From assembly GCA_030427085.1 (NCBI GenBank), contig JAUHXH010000005.1, forward strand, positions 186,001 through 250,000: a stretch of DNA of 64,000 bases, in the 5' to 3' direction. This DNA comes from Gammaproteobacteria bacterium. Its GTDB lineage: Bacteria; Pseudomonadota; Gammaproteobacteria; Pseudomonadales; Halieaceae. The notes under the pieces are model-generated. The model was not told the DNA's origin. It saw only the letters and a program-made list of their open reading frames with translations, and ran no database searches. The position numbers and the translations under genes are program-made. The first letter of the stretch is position 1. Each line of letters starts with the position of its first letter. Shown here piece by piece: positions 20,226 through 30,319 of the stretch.

Positions 20226-20685
20226 GAAAAGCGACACGACCATGTCCGAGTCCCAATTGAGCGACGCCCTGCACCGCCTGGTACACGCTTACAAAAGCCA
20301 CCTGCGTTCAGAGGTGGCAAAACAAAATCTGAATCTGCCAATTACGCATTTTCGTGCGTTAAAGGGTATTGCCAGAAACCCCTCCTCCACCGCCCTGTCC
20401 CTCGCTCGGCGCATGCAGCGTGACAAGGCGCAAATTACCCGGGTACTCAAGGAATTACAGGAAGATGGCCTGATCGAAAAGCGTCCCAACCCTGAGGACG
20501 GCCGCAGCCAGTTACTGCTGCCGACACGTAAAGGCCAAAACGTGATAGCCCGCCTGCTCGAGGCAGAACAGCACACCGCGCAAACCATGACCCGCAGCCT
20601 GAACGCGCGGGACGTACAACGGTTCACCGAACTCACAGCTCACATGGTGGCAAACCTGGACGAGCCGACTGACAGAGAGAATTGA
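20224..20685 (+). CDS. MarR-family transcriptional regulator
   Basis: A 153-residue winged-helix regulator. The DNA-binding core runs from FRALKGIARNPSSTALSLARRM through DKAQITRVLKELQEDGLIEKRPN, and the wing is PNPEDGRSQLLLPTRKG, a classic MarR signature (DGRS..L..T..G). The flanking helices would form the dimer and ligand pocket. The first ATG lies inside the operator palindrome and has no ribosome site; the second Met (20242) also has none, so the mRNA may be leaderless. It is followed after 1 bp by the siderophore-interacting protein gene, and the pair is presumably co-regulated. Confidence 0.92.
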   Translation: MKSDTTMSESQLSDALHRLVHAYKSHLRSEVAKQNLNLPITHFRALKGIARNPSSTALSLARRMQRDKAQITRVLKELQEDGLIEKRPNPEDGRSQLLLPTRKGQNVIARLLEAEQHTAQTMTRSLNARDVQRFTELTAHMVANLDEPTDREN

Positions 20686-20686
20686 A

Positions 20687-21445
20687 ATGCAACGACCCGA
20701 ACCACGGCAACTTGAAGTTACCGGACGACAGTACATCACTCCTAACATGCTGAGGATCAGCCTGGGTGGACCTGGATTGGTGGGATTTCCCGACAAGCAG
20801 GAAAGCGCCTATGTCAAACTGATGTTCGAGCGGAAGGGTAACCAGGCCCCGCTGATACGGACCTATACTGTACGCCAGCAACGCAACCACGAGATCGATA
20901 TCGATTTTGCCCTGCACGAGCACCCCGGGCCGGCCGGCGCCTGGGCCTTACAGGCCCGCGTGGGGCAGCGTGTTCGAGTGGGCGGGCCCGGCCCCCGCAA
21001 ACTCGTCGACCCTGCTGGGGACTGGCATGTACTCGCAGCAGACATGACTGCGCTGCCTGCACTGAGCGTCAATCTCGAACAACTGCCTGCGGATGCCAAA
21101 GGCTACGCAGTGATTGAAGTAGCAACTGAAGCAGACCGGCAAGCACTCACCGCGCCCCCGGGTGTGGACATACAGTGGGTGATCAGCCGGGACCCGTCCG
21201 CGCCCGGTGAGGCCCTGGTTGATCGCGCAATGGAATTGCCCTGGCTACCCGGTAAACCGTCAATCTGGTGTGCCTGCGAGTTCAGCAGTATGCGCCGCTT
21301 ACGGCAATTTTTTGGCACCGAGCGGCGCGTAGACAGAAAGCTACGCTACATCTCCAGCTACTGGAAGTACGGACTCAGCGAAGACCAGCACAAAATTTCA
21401 AAACGGCAGGATGCCGAAAACAATATGCAGGCGCCTCCCGGATGA
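20687..21445 (+). CDS. Siderophore-interacting protein (FAD-dependent ferric reductase family)
   Basis: A 252-residue protein of the ViuB/YqjH family, cytoplasmic flavin reductases that release iron from imported ferric siderophores. The FAD-binding motif RTYTVR is near residue 64, the typical HEHPGPAGAWA segment follows, and the NAD(P)H side ends with WCACEFSSMRRLR and the C-terminal YISSYWKYGLSED, all family hallmarks. It is read from the same transcript as the upstream MarR regulator (1-bp gap). No siderophore receptor or biosynthesis genes are nearby, so regulation by MarR rather than by a visible Fur box is notable. Confidence 0.93.
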   Translation: MQRPEPRQLEVTGRQYITPNMLRISLGGPGLVGFPDKQESAYVKLMFERKGNQAPLIRTYTVRQQRNHEIDIDFALHEHPGPAGAWALQARVGQRVRVGGPGPRKLVDPAGDWHVLAADMTALPALSVNLEQLPADAKGYAVIEVATEADRQALTAPPGVDIQWVISRDPSAPGEALVDRAMELPWLPGKPSIWCACEFSSMRRLRQFFGTERRVDRKLRYISSYWKYGLSEDQHKISKRQDAENNMQAPPG

Positions 21446-21470
21446 GAGGCGCCGACAATTACGCGTTGGA

Positions 21471-23021
<1,551 letters not shown>

Positions 23022-23136
23022 TAGACCACCTTTTCAATGTTTGTTGCCCCTGGACAGGGGTGTAAGGAAGTCTAGTTGAGGCTTAACAATTCGACAATCG
23101 GTGCACCGGACCAGTTCCCACACCACGCGGCAGCAA

Positions 23137-24474
23137 TCAGAACTCCACCAACTGCCCCGGTGTGCCGCCACCTACCGAATCAAGCAGGTAATAATCAACA
23201 TTATCGCCCTCCTGCAGACTCACCGGGATCGGGCCGAGAATCGTAGCCTCATTGTCACTTTGGATAACCACAATCTCGTACAACCCGGCATCGACGGTGT
23301 CGTCGAACGCCAGGAGAAACGCGAGATCCGAGACCACAGGCGATGCATCCGTGACCGGCTGGCCTGGCAGTAACAGGTAGATATCCAGATTCTCATTGCT
23401 TGGTGACGCGTGCACGAAAGACAATTGAGCACCGCCAGCTATCGAGCGCAGCGAGTCTGCTATCAGATTCCCGGTGACATCGTCATCGAGGGCCAGGCCG
23501 CTGCTGACCAGCGAGAGCAGATCTCCGGGCGTCAGGCTGACCGGCGATTCGTACAGGAAGATGTCGGTAACACCGTGCGGCGTTACATTGAGCGAATAGT
23601 CGTCCGCTTCCACTTCGATATAATCGGTGCCCTCTCCAAACGCTACATCACTGAACAGCGGTTCACCGGACGTATTGCCAAGATAGACGTCGACTGACGG
23701 GTAATCTGCTATACCGTTTACGAAACGCAGTTCGGCGGGAATGCTGTCGTTCACCAATTGCAGTGATGGGCCGGAGTCAGACAGTTCCAGTACAACCAGA
23801 GAGGTGTCGCTGTCTGAATCAACGTAGTCGATCAGCACGTAGTAGCTATTGGAATCCTCATCCACATCCACTTCACCGGCGTCGTAAAGCACCTCGGTGT
23901 CGCCGGACAAGGTAAATCGCAATTCGTACTCGCCCTCATCAATAGTGTACATGCCGGCGAAGTGTCCCTGATCCGCTGTCGCTACCGGCACGCTGGCATA
24001 GATGCCTTCACCCTCATCGGTCAGGTACATGTCCACAGCCCCTGCACGCGTTGCGTAGTGCAGGAAGCCAATCTGGCCGTACTCTTCGTCTTCATCGATC
24101 AGCGCGGTTTCAATCACGTCAAGTTGTGGAGCGTCCAGCGTTCCGTGAAGAACCAACAGAAACTCGTCACCATCCTGTAGCTGTAGATCGTAATCCAGAG
24201 GAAGGTATTCGATATCACTGTCGTCGAGATTTTTGTAGAAGGTGATTTCCTTCTCACCAGAAATGTAGCTCAGACGACTGCTACTTTGGCCATAGGTCAC
24301 AGCGGCGACTCTGGTTTCCGCGATTTCCATACCGAGGGTGGTTGAGTCCTCAATCAGATTGAGCAGCCAGATCGTGCCGGCAGTGCTGTCCGACGAATCG
24401 TCTTCGCTGCCGTTGTCGCAGGCACTGACAAAGGTGACCGCCAGGGCGACGGCCAGGATATTGAGATACTTCAT
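23137..24474 (-). CDS. DUF4397-domain lipoprotein
   Basis: Start chosen at 24474, where the product begins MKYLNILAVALAVTFVSAC, a standard lipoprotein signal with lipobox VSAC (Cys19); a longer reading to 24540 has no support. The 445-residue product is very acidic, with many Asp/Glu/Ser runs. It contains DUF4397-type beta-sandwich repeats (RFVNGIADYPSVDVYLG, LSFVHASPSNENLDIYLL), which are usually found in exported proteins of unknown role. The acidic surface fits a periplasmic or surface protein of a marine bacterium. It is the last host gene before the integrated element. Confidence 0.8.
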   Translation of the reverse strand: MKYLNILAVALAVTFVSACDNGSEDDSSDSTAGTIWLLNLIEDSTTLGMEIAETRVAAVTYGQSSSRLSYISGEKEITFYKNLDDSDIEYLPLDYDLQLQDGDEFLLVLHGTLDAPQLDVIETALIDEDEEYGQIGFLHYATRAGAVDMYLTDEGEGIYASVPVATADQGHFAGMYTIDEGEYELRFTLSGDTEVLYDAGEVDVDEDSNSYYVLIDYVDSDSDTSLVVLELSDSGPSLQLVNDSIPAELRFVNGIADYPSVDVYLGNTSGEPLFSDVAFGEGTDYIEVEADDYSLNVTPHGVTDIFLYESPVSLTPGDLLSLVSSGLALDDDVTGNLIADSLRSIAGGAQLSFVHASPSNENLDIYLLLPGQPVTDASPVVSDLAFLLAFDDTVDAGLYEIVVIQSDNEATILGPIPVSLQEGDNVDYYLLDSVGGGTPGQLVEF

Positions 24475-24705
24475 GGATTTCCTTGAAACTGAATTTACTT
24501 GATCAGGTGGTCCCGCGTTGGCAGGTGGGTGCTTCACCATTGCGAGTGGACGCGCCAGCTCCGACCCAATGGTGCGGGGATGCCGCTATTGGACGTTATC
24601 CCTCGGTTAATTCGGGTGACGTTTCGTGTAGAAATGTAAACTCGTTGCTGAGCTGACAACCACGAGGGACGCGGTTGTTGAAGCGGTGTTTCAGAGGGAG
24701 CAGAA

Positions 24706-24806
24706 ACAAAAAACCCGGCCTGAAGCCGGGTTTTAAGTACCTGATTTAACAGGGTTTTTGGTGGGCCGTGCTGGGCTCGAACCAGCGACCAATTGGTTAA
24801 AAGCCA
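24706..24806. repeat. Direct repeat, left attachment site (attL)
   Basis: Matches 37584-37684 at a constant offset of 12878 with three differences (24720, 24721 and 24744). It includes a hairpin CCCGGC-N5-GCCGGG flanked by A and T runs (24708-24734) and the last 48 nt of tRNA-Lys. In tRNA-targeted integration the displaced chromosomal 3' end lies at the far side of the element, so this copy is probably the original host tRNA end and terminator. Confidence 0.9.
24759..24806 (-). pseudogene. 3' fragment of tRNA-Lys (CCA to anticodon loop)
   Basis: Identical to the 3' 48 nt of the complete tRNA-Lys at 37637-37712, including the encoded CCA, acceptor strand, T arm, variable loop and the anticodon-side stem. 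Similarity stops inside the anticodon loop at 24806. There is no D arm, so it cannot be functional. It marks the crossover region of the integrase. Confidence 0.93.
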
Positions 24807-24973
24807 CTAGCTCAATTATTATATATTTCACTAAAAATCAGATAGTTAACCGCTTCGCTTGTGCCATAGGAAACGAGCCTTCAGCCGCTTCTTTCGCTGG
24901 AAACAAGGGGCTTTTTAACCTCATTGGCACGCACATGCTGAACCCTACTGATCTCTCAATAGAGGGAATCCCC

Positions 24974-25432
24974 CTAATCGCTGGGTTCCTCTGCCTTGAT
25001 TCGAAGAGATGGCAATGTCATCGGGCCATGAACTGAACGTGCGGTGAGGTGAGTTAATAACTCTCTCATGGCTCCCACGATCATTGAGGCACCGTTTACT
25101 CGCACAATTTTTTCTCTGCGTTCAACATCAAAGGCCGGGAATAATTCAAAATACGCGTGGCTATGAATTTCGAAACTGTAGGGCGCCATCTTTCCTTCAT
25201 CGTCCGGGTCATTGAAGACAGCTAGTTTGACCTGTACAAAAAAACCTTGCGGTCCCTCGTCAGGTTCTTCTTCAGCTTCAACGCTAACATCGGTATGTAT
25301 AACAACACCCTGAAAATCAAAGTCTGGCGCCCAGAACCCTCCTGACTCCTCTCCTAAATTTGCTTCTACCTCTATCTTCGTGAACAGAAGCTGCTTTATT
25401 TGGAGAGGAGAAGCCTCTATTGGATTCCCCAT
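24974..25432 (-). CDS. SecB-like chaperone of a toxin-antitoxin-chaperone module
   Basis: A 152-residue SecB-fold protein. The first part has the strand pattern GVVIHTDVSVEAEEE followed by GFFVQVKLAVFNDPD, and the middle has YSFEIHSHAYFELFPAFDVE, close to the SecB YxxEVxxxGIFxI core. The C-terminus has VNGASMIVGAMRELLTHLTARSVHGPMTLPSL, equivalent to the SecB NGP...LYPYARE helix region. In TAC modules such solitary SecB-like proteins fold and protect an unstable antitoxin rather than serving general export. It starts 2 bp after the antitoxin stop, third in the order toxin, antitoxin, chaperone, which matches known TAC layout. Confidence 0.82.
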   Translation of the reverse strand: MGNPIEASPLQIKQLLFTKIEVEANLGEESGGFWAPDFDFQGVVIHTDVSVEAEEEPDEGPQGFFVQVKLAVFNDPDDEGKMAPYSFEIHSHAYFELFPAFDVERREKIVRVNGASMIVGAMRELLTHLTARSVHGPMTLPSLRIKAEEPSD

Positions 25433-25434
25433 TT

Positions 25435-26043
25435 CTAGTAAACTCTAGATAACTCGTCAGAACTATCTTCGATATGAGTCTCTAAGCGATCAAAACGAAC
25501 AATATTGCTCCTTGTAACGGATTGTTCGGCACCCAAGAGCATCTGCGAAAGGTGAGCAGTAGTCTGACGATAACGGTGCTGCCACATAAAGAACTTCGTC
25601 TTAAGGTGGCGCTCCGATTCAACATCCACACCCGCTTTATCCGCTAACGCATAAAACATCTGCGGAAAACGATCCGCCATGCGAAGTAGGTTATCCATCG
25701 CTTCTGATTGCATCACATCATCCGACTCGTATTTAGAAAATGCGACCGGCCCGCCGCCAAAAATACGAGCTGCCTGTGACTGGGTTATTTGATATCGATT
25801 ACGAAGAGCCCTGATTTGTTCTCCAATCAGCAAACCATCGATCTCTTTCTTGAACGCGATCATTGCTCTTTTATTGGCTCTTGTCTGCGCGGAATTGGCT
25901 TGTTCAGAGCCACAGAACGAACACTCGGAATATTCTAGAGCCACGCTTCCTTTAGTCCTGTGGTACTCCTTCTCTTCCGACACAACATGATCAACAAGCA
26001 ATCCTTCCTCGCAAATCGGACATTTACGCTTCACAAATTGCAT
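25435..26043 (-). CDS. mqsA: MqsA-type antitoxin with C-terminal extension
   Basis: A 202-residue antitoxin. The N-terminal zinc site is CPIC (residues 8-11) plus CSFC (about 41-44), as in MqsA/YgiT. An XRE-like helix-turn-helix follows at about 72-122 (IRALRNRYQITQSQAARIFGGGPVAFSKYE), matching the MqsA GPVAFSKYE recognition region. E. coli MqsA is 131 residues, so the final ~70 residues here are extra. In TAC antitoxins an added C-terminal segment makes the protein dependent on the SecB-like chaperone, and that is the likely role of this tail. It should neutralise the neighbouring toxin and repress the operon. It lies 14 bp after the toxin stop. Confidence 0.88.
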   Translation of the reverse strand: MQFVKRKCPICEEGLLVDHVVSEEKEYHRTKGSVALEYSECSFCGSEQANSAQTRANKRAMIAFKKEIDGLLIGEQIRALRNRYQITQSQAARIFGGGPVAFSKYESDDVMQSEAMDNLLRMADRFPQMFYALADKAGVDVESERHLKTKFFMWQHRYRQTTAHLSQMLLGAEQSVTRSNIVRFDRLETHIEDSSDELSRVY

Positions 26044-26057
26044 TTTTTAATCCTCTC

Positions 26058-26486
26058 CTATCTCGATAAATGGCAAGAAACTGTCAAAACGATCTTGCCT
26101 GACTTCGCTATCGAAAATTTTACGTAATACTCGCAATCCAGATCTTTAAACGCTCTATCGTTCCACTCTTTTCGAGTGATGACATACGCATCAGAGGCCA
26201 CCCAAGGCCCTCCGGCTTTCTGCACACTCCATTCCGAACCGACATAACGACCTCTCCCAATCGCTTCCTTAAGTAATTGGATGACGTCTGAGTGGTCAAA
26301 ACTAAGGGCTTGGACATCTTGGATGCATTTTCGTGTCCAGAGCTGTAAAGCTCTCTCTCCTTGATCCAAAATTTCATGGACTTGCTCAATCGAATAGATT
26401 GGGCCGCCAACTATCCCCCTTGGACTATCTTCATCTTCAGGGGGGTTTCCAGCATCATATTGGCTTATGTTTTTAGTATTTACCAT
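26058..26486 (-). CDS. mqsR: MqsR-family toxin (mRNA interferase)
   Basis: A 142-residue protein with the MqsR core: ALSFDHSDVIQLLKEA, then a W...DAYVI segment aligned with the toxin's W-Q-D-V-Y, and the ending CEYYVKFSIAKSGKIVLTVS, like the MqsR EVYLKITV...LIVSF. MqsR is a ribosome-independent RNase cutting mRNA at GC-containing sites. The N-terminus is about 35 residues longer than the E. coli toxin and acidic. The Gln next to the conserved Tyr in E. coli is not obvious here, so the catalytic set may differ. No ribosome site precedes the ATG, which might keep toxin synthesis low. Confidence 0.8.
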   Translation of the reverse strand: MVNTKNISQYDAGNPPEDEDSPRGIVGGPIYSIEQVHEILDQGERALQLWTRKCIQDVQALSFDHSDVIQLLKEAIGRGRYVGSEWSVQKAGGPWVASDAYVITRKEWNDRAFKDLDCEYYVKFSIAKSGKIVLTVSCHLSR

Positions 26487-26852
26487 GATGGTAAGTTCTG
26501 CAAGAGCGCGAATATTAAACGATCCATATTTGACGTCAAGATTAAAGAGTCCTTTCTTTTTCGTGCGAGTGGAAAGTCACCCATCTTATTGATTTATTTA
26601 GATTAATTTCACAACAACCTATTATTGAAGCTCTTTAAGGATAAGGTGAGACGCGTTAGAAGACTGTGAGTATTACCAGCCCGACAGCCCCATCGTACTA
26701 AGATTGTTCAGAAATGACACTTCAAAGTCCTGATTTTTGTGGGGTTCTACAAGGCTATTGGACTAACTCGTAATCCTGAGCGGGACTATCTGATCGCCAA
26801 CAGAGGTGTCTACCTATTCATGAATTAATTGACAAACTAATCCACCCCAAAT
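26487..26852. other. Intergenic region between toxin and recombinase genes
   Basis: About 360 bp without a supportable gene. It must carry the promoter of the toxin-antitoxin-chaperone operon, which reads leftwards. ACCTATT near 26617 and ATAAGGT near 26640 are loosely reminiscent of MqsA operator arms but are not a clean palindrome. The stretch 26660-26830 has no gene and may be degenerate DNA. Confidence 0.5.
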
Positions 26853-26924
26853 ATAGTGTCTAAAAAATCATTAATCCTAATTAATTGACACTCAGTGTCC
26901 ATTAATCGATTTAGTTGACACTAT
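26824..26924. repeat. Nested inverted and direct repeats upstream of the serine recombinase
   Basis: ATAGTGTC (26853-26860) is the exact reverse complement of GACACTAT (26917-26924). Between them lies the palindrome GACAC-TCA-GTGTC (26887-26899). The motif TTRRTTGACA-like also recurs directly at 26824-26834, 26880-26890 and 26910-26920. Arrays like this are typical of resolvase/invertase binding sites or operators. The last arm ends just before the GGGAGG ribosome site of the recombinase gene. Confidence 0.7.
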
Positions 26925-26935
26925 GGGAGGGCTCC

Positions 26936-27508
26936 ATGGCCCAGCTCGGCTACGCTCGTGTATCTTCAAACCATCAAAGCCTGAGCGTGCAATTGACTGC
27001 ACTGAAGAAGGCAGGTGTACAAGACCACCATGATTTCCTCTTTACAGATAAAGCCAGCGGAAAGAATGATTCACGTCCCGGTCTGCAGACGCTCCTCACT
27101 AAAGCACGGAAAGGTGATCATATTTTGATCACCAAACTTGACCGCCTAGGCAGAAACACCTCGGACATGATTCGAATAGTCGAGGGCCTACATGAACGGG
27201 GTATCACAATTCAGTTCCTCGACGACGGAATTTCCACTGAAGGCACGATGGGAAAGATGGTGGTCACTATTCTTGCCGCAGTCGCCCAAGCTGAGCGAGA
27301 ACGTATCTTAGAGCGCACCAATGAAGGCAGGAGAGCTGCTATTGAAAGAGGTGTGAAGATGGGCCGAAAACCTTCGATCACGACAGAAACGAAGCAACGC
27401 GCCACAACTATGGTTCAATCCGGCACTTCGAAATCCGCAGTAGCCAAGCAATTAGGAATCAGCCGCCAGACCCTGTACAACGTACTCAAAGAGTCTGCCC
27501 AATCCTGA
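26936..27508 (+). CDS. Serine recombinase (resolvase/invertase family)
   Basis: Start placed at ATG 26936, preceded by GGGAGG at 5 nt; the product is 190 residues. The catalytic domain begins LGYARVSS (Ser at position 8-9 of the motif), with DKASGKNDSRPGLQ, the KLDRLGRN motif, and the long E-helix segment MGKMVVTILAAVAQAERERILERTNEG. The C-terminal HTH (TTMVQSGTSKSAVAKQLGISRQTLYNVL) binds DNA like Hin/Tn3 resolvase. Such proteins resolve cointegrates or invert DNA. It is transcribed divergently from the TAC operon, and its upstream repeats are probably its binding sites. Confidence 0.93.
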   Translation: MAQLGYARVSSNHQSLSVQLTALKKAGVQDHHDFLFTDKASGKNDSRPGLQTLLTKARKGDHILITKLDRLGRNTSDMIRIVEGLHERGITIQFLDDGISTEGTMGKMVVTILAAVAQAERERILERTNEGRRAAIERGVKMGRKPSITTETKQRATTMVQSGTSKSAVAKQLGISRQTLYNVLKESAQS

Positions 27509-27625
27509 TAAATTCAACCTCCAACTACCGCTGGCTCACATCATATAGACTCACAGTGAAGATCGTGAAATTGATTGCACGGGCAGACTCCACTGCTGTG
27601 GAGCAGACGTAATTTGACGTACTCA

Positions 27626-30304
27626 TCAGAGGATTCTCAGTATCTGCTCTCTTACGCCTCGGCCATCTCCATCCTGCTCGACCGCCATGATAAAAAGACA
27701 ATCGCCACCGCTCTGGCCGGCCCATAGATTCCCCACAGCACGCTTCTCGGCTGAATCGTCGTTGGTGACGTACGCGTCACCCTTGTACTCAACCACCAGC
27801 ATGCGACCATCCGCCAACTCACATACGAAGTCCGGGTAGAACTTACCGTGTGCAAGCGGCAACCAGAAGGATGCATGATCTCTGCGCACCAGATTTCGTA
27901 TCCAGTATTTGATCTCAGGCAGCCCATCAAGCGCCTTGGCGCACTCATATTCCTCACCAGATGCTTTCAAATCCTCAATCTGGTTGCACGGAAAGTAGTG
28001 TTTCTGGAACTTATATCGTCCGCTGTAATACGGTGGCCGTGATGGGTAGTATTCAGGGCGGAAAGAGTAGACGAATTCATCTGACAAACCCGGCTCACTC
28101 TTGTCGCTGAACAGACTAACTTGATAGCCGCTTTTCTGTGCCTGTTTCCGGTGGCGGCCAATAACATCCCGAATAGCACGAGCGACTGGAAATTTGTTAC
28201 GAACGAGCGCGGTAAGCGTCAGGTTAGGGTCTTTGAGCAAGCCATTAACTAACTGGGCGACAAATTTGATCAACTGCGACTGAGGCACATCGGGCTGGCG
28301 AAGCTGGCTATCCAGCCAGCGAACAAGATCATTCTCAGTAACGTCCGTGGCAATCTCATTGAAATGGACGACTTCTTTCTCATCCGCAATGCCGTACGAC
28401 AGCTTCTCACCATCAAAGTCGATAGCGAAGCTATGCGTCTTTTCATTCAGGGAAAACCCCGGTAATTCTGCCGGATGGTCGAGCAGATTCCAGCCATGGA
28501 GATGCAATATCAACTCAGGCTCAACCAGCTCCAGCTCACCTTGCACATTTATACAGAGCATTGGAAGGTCGCCAAATCGCTCCCCTTTCTCCGACGGTGC
28601 CTTAGCCGCTTCCAACTGCTGATTGTGAACTGCAATATGATTCTTCAGCCTGTCCTTGTCGGCTTTCTTTTTTAGCGTTTTATGCAGTAATTTCTGTATG
28701 TCAGACGTAACTTCGCCTGATACACGAACAACTGCCCTACCTCCATCCTCTGTCATGGAGAGCTTGGCTCGATCATCGTCGTTCAATCCTGAGACGTCAG
28801 GTATTACCGGGACCTCCACCACCAGTGCGTTACTGGGTGGAGGTGAAGGTTCACTTACCTCAAAAAAGTCTCCCTGCCCCAATGCAGTAGGTGCCTGCTT
28901 GAGAAAGGCCGCCACTTCCATGGTTTCAAATCCCATCTCAATTAGCTTATCTGTCAGCTCTTGAGCGGCCTTGCTGAACTTGTCAGTGGACAGGTGCGCA
29001 TATGCCCTATTTAAGTCTTCAATCACGCGCCGTCGTGCATAAGGCATTCGCAGGACACGACCAAGCAACTGCTCTGCGTCTTTACTGGATGACACCTGCC
29101 GAACAGAGCAGAACACATAGGCAAACGAGCAATCCCAACCTTCCTTCAATGCTTGCACCGTGATGATGTACTCAATGGGGCAGGTTCTATCAAAGAGATT
29201 GATCCCGTCTAATTCTCGCTGACTACCCGTGGCTATGGCAATTTTGTCATCGTCGATATTCTGATCATCGATTAGGTACTGCTTCAGCACTTCGACCGAG
29301 ACCTCTTGGTTCTTATCTTCAGCTTGAAACAGTGCAATGGGGCGTATGTAGTCCGGGTCTTTCTGAGCGTCTATCTCCAACTTGTTGCGAGTAAGAACGG
29401 CATCCTGAATCGCATCCTGCCAGTTCTGATGCTCCGTGAGCACAACAGGCAGCTTGATCATTTCCTCCGCTTTCAACTCAGCAGCGGAGACGTGGAACAG
29501 TACATTCGAGCCATTAGTAGCGCTCGTGTTAGGTGTGGCGGTGAGTTCAATTACCACAGCGGGGTGCACACGGCGAAGCGTATCGAAAGTTAATGACGTA
29601 CGAGCATTGTGCGCCTCATCTACAATTACAACTGGACGACTGAGAGCTAACAAGTTGGCAAATGAATATTTGATCTTGCCGATCTCTGACCTAGACAGGC
29701 CATTCTCTTGGCAATCATCTTCTGAGACTCTTTCCAAGAGCGGCAAAGCCGGATGGTTTGGGCGCAATTTGGCGAAATGTGGTTCGAAGTTCTCGTGGTA
29801 AGCATAAACCTTGCGACCCGACGTATCTTGGACGCGTAGGTTCTGAACCGTCGATACAACGACTATCGCTTTACCGCCTACATCTTGTGGACGAACCTGA
29901 GTTACTTCGTCAATATCCAGCACCAGAACCTGATGCTGAAAGGCTGCATCCAGTTTCGTACGATAAGGGTGACCCGGCGTCTTCAACGCCTCCACAGTTT
30001 GCTGTCGGATTATACTGGTCGGCGTTAACCACAGTGTAATGGGGGCATCAGTATTGAGATACTCCTTGGCTGCTATCTCCACCGCATGAGAACCCAGTAC
30101 AGTTTTGCCTCCACCCGTCGGGATACGAAGACAAACATATGGCACCTGCTCAAACCCACAGTCCCTATAGGCCAATTCAGGCATGGCTTGACCGGCCAAG
30201 GTTTGTGCATACGCAGCCTCAACATCACCCAACGACTGACATTCACTCAGGAACGAGGATAGTGTTTCGACAGCTCGCTGCTGATATGACTTTAACTCAA
30301 ACAT
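27626..30304 (-). CDS. Type III restriction enzyme, Res subunit
   Basis: Start chosen at ATG 30304 (GGAG ribosome site at 8 nt); the product is 892 residues. An SF2 helicase core comes first: Walker A RIPTGGGKTVLG, motif II VIVDEAHN, motif III ELTATPN, later VQALKEGWDCSFAYVF and QLLGRVLRMP. The C-terminal nuclease site has the PD-(D/E)xK pattern FYPDFVCEL...MLVVEYKGD near residues 820-845. Res translocates along DNA and cuts unmethylated targets together with Mod. The mod stop lies 15 bp upstream, so the two are one operon. The length and motif set look intact, so it should be active. Confidence 0.93.
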   Translation of the reverse strand: MFELKSYQQRAVETLSSFLSECQSLGDVEAAYAQTLAGQAMPELAYRDCGFEQVPYVCLRIPTGGGKTVLGSHAVEIAAKEYLNTDAPITLWLTPTSIIRQQTVEALKTPGHPYRTKLDAAFQHQVLVLDIDEVTQVRPQDVGGKAIVVVSTVQNLRVQDTSGRKVYAYHENFEPHFAKLRPNHPALPLLERVSEDDCQENGLSRSEIGKIKYSFANLLALSRPVVIVDEAHNARTSLTFDTLRRVHPAVVIELTATPNTSATNGSNVLFHVSAAELKAEEMIKLPVVLTEHQNWQDAIQDAVLTRNKLEIDAQKDPDYIRPIALFQAEDKNQEVSVEVLKQYLIDDQNIDDDKIAIATGSQRELDGINLFDRTCPIEYIITVQALKEGWDCSFAYVFCSVRQVSSSKDAEQLLGRVLRMPYARRRVIEDLNRAYAHLSTDKFSKAAQELTDKLIEMGFETMEVAAFLKQAPTALGQGDFFEVSEPSPPPSNALVVEVPVIPDVSGLNDDDRAKLSMTEDGGRAVVRVSGEVTSDIQKLLHKTLKKKADKDRLKNHIAVHNQQLEAAKAPSEKGERFGDLPMLCINVQGELELVEPELILHLHGWNLLDHPAELPGFSLNEKTHSFAIDFDGEKLSYGIADEKEVVHFNEIATDVTENDLVRWLDSQLRQPDVPQSQLIKFVAQLVNGLLKDPNLTLTALVRNKFPVARAIRDVIGRHRKQAQKSGYQVSLFSDKSEPGLSDEFVYSFRPEYYPSRPPYYSGRYKFQKHYFPCNQIEDLKASGEEYECAKALDGLPEIKYWIRNLVRRDHASFWLPLAHGKFYPDFVCELADGRMLVVEYKGDAYVTNDDSAEKRAVGNLWAGQSGGDCLFIMAVEQDGDGRGVREQILRIL

Positions 30305-30319
30305 CCCTGTTCTCCGCAA

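Noticed and set aside
24758-25036. A 92-residue reading frame starting MVGRAGLEPATNWLKA on the plus strand
   Set aside because: It begins on the reverse complement of the tRNA-Lys fragment. The GRAGLEPAT text is a well-known artefact of translating across tRNA genes.
26361-26606. An 81-residue frame crossing the mqsR start on the plus strand
   Set aside because: It overlaps the toxin gene, has no ribosome site or domain, and its start is inside mqsR.
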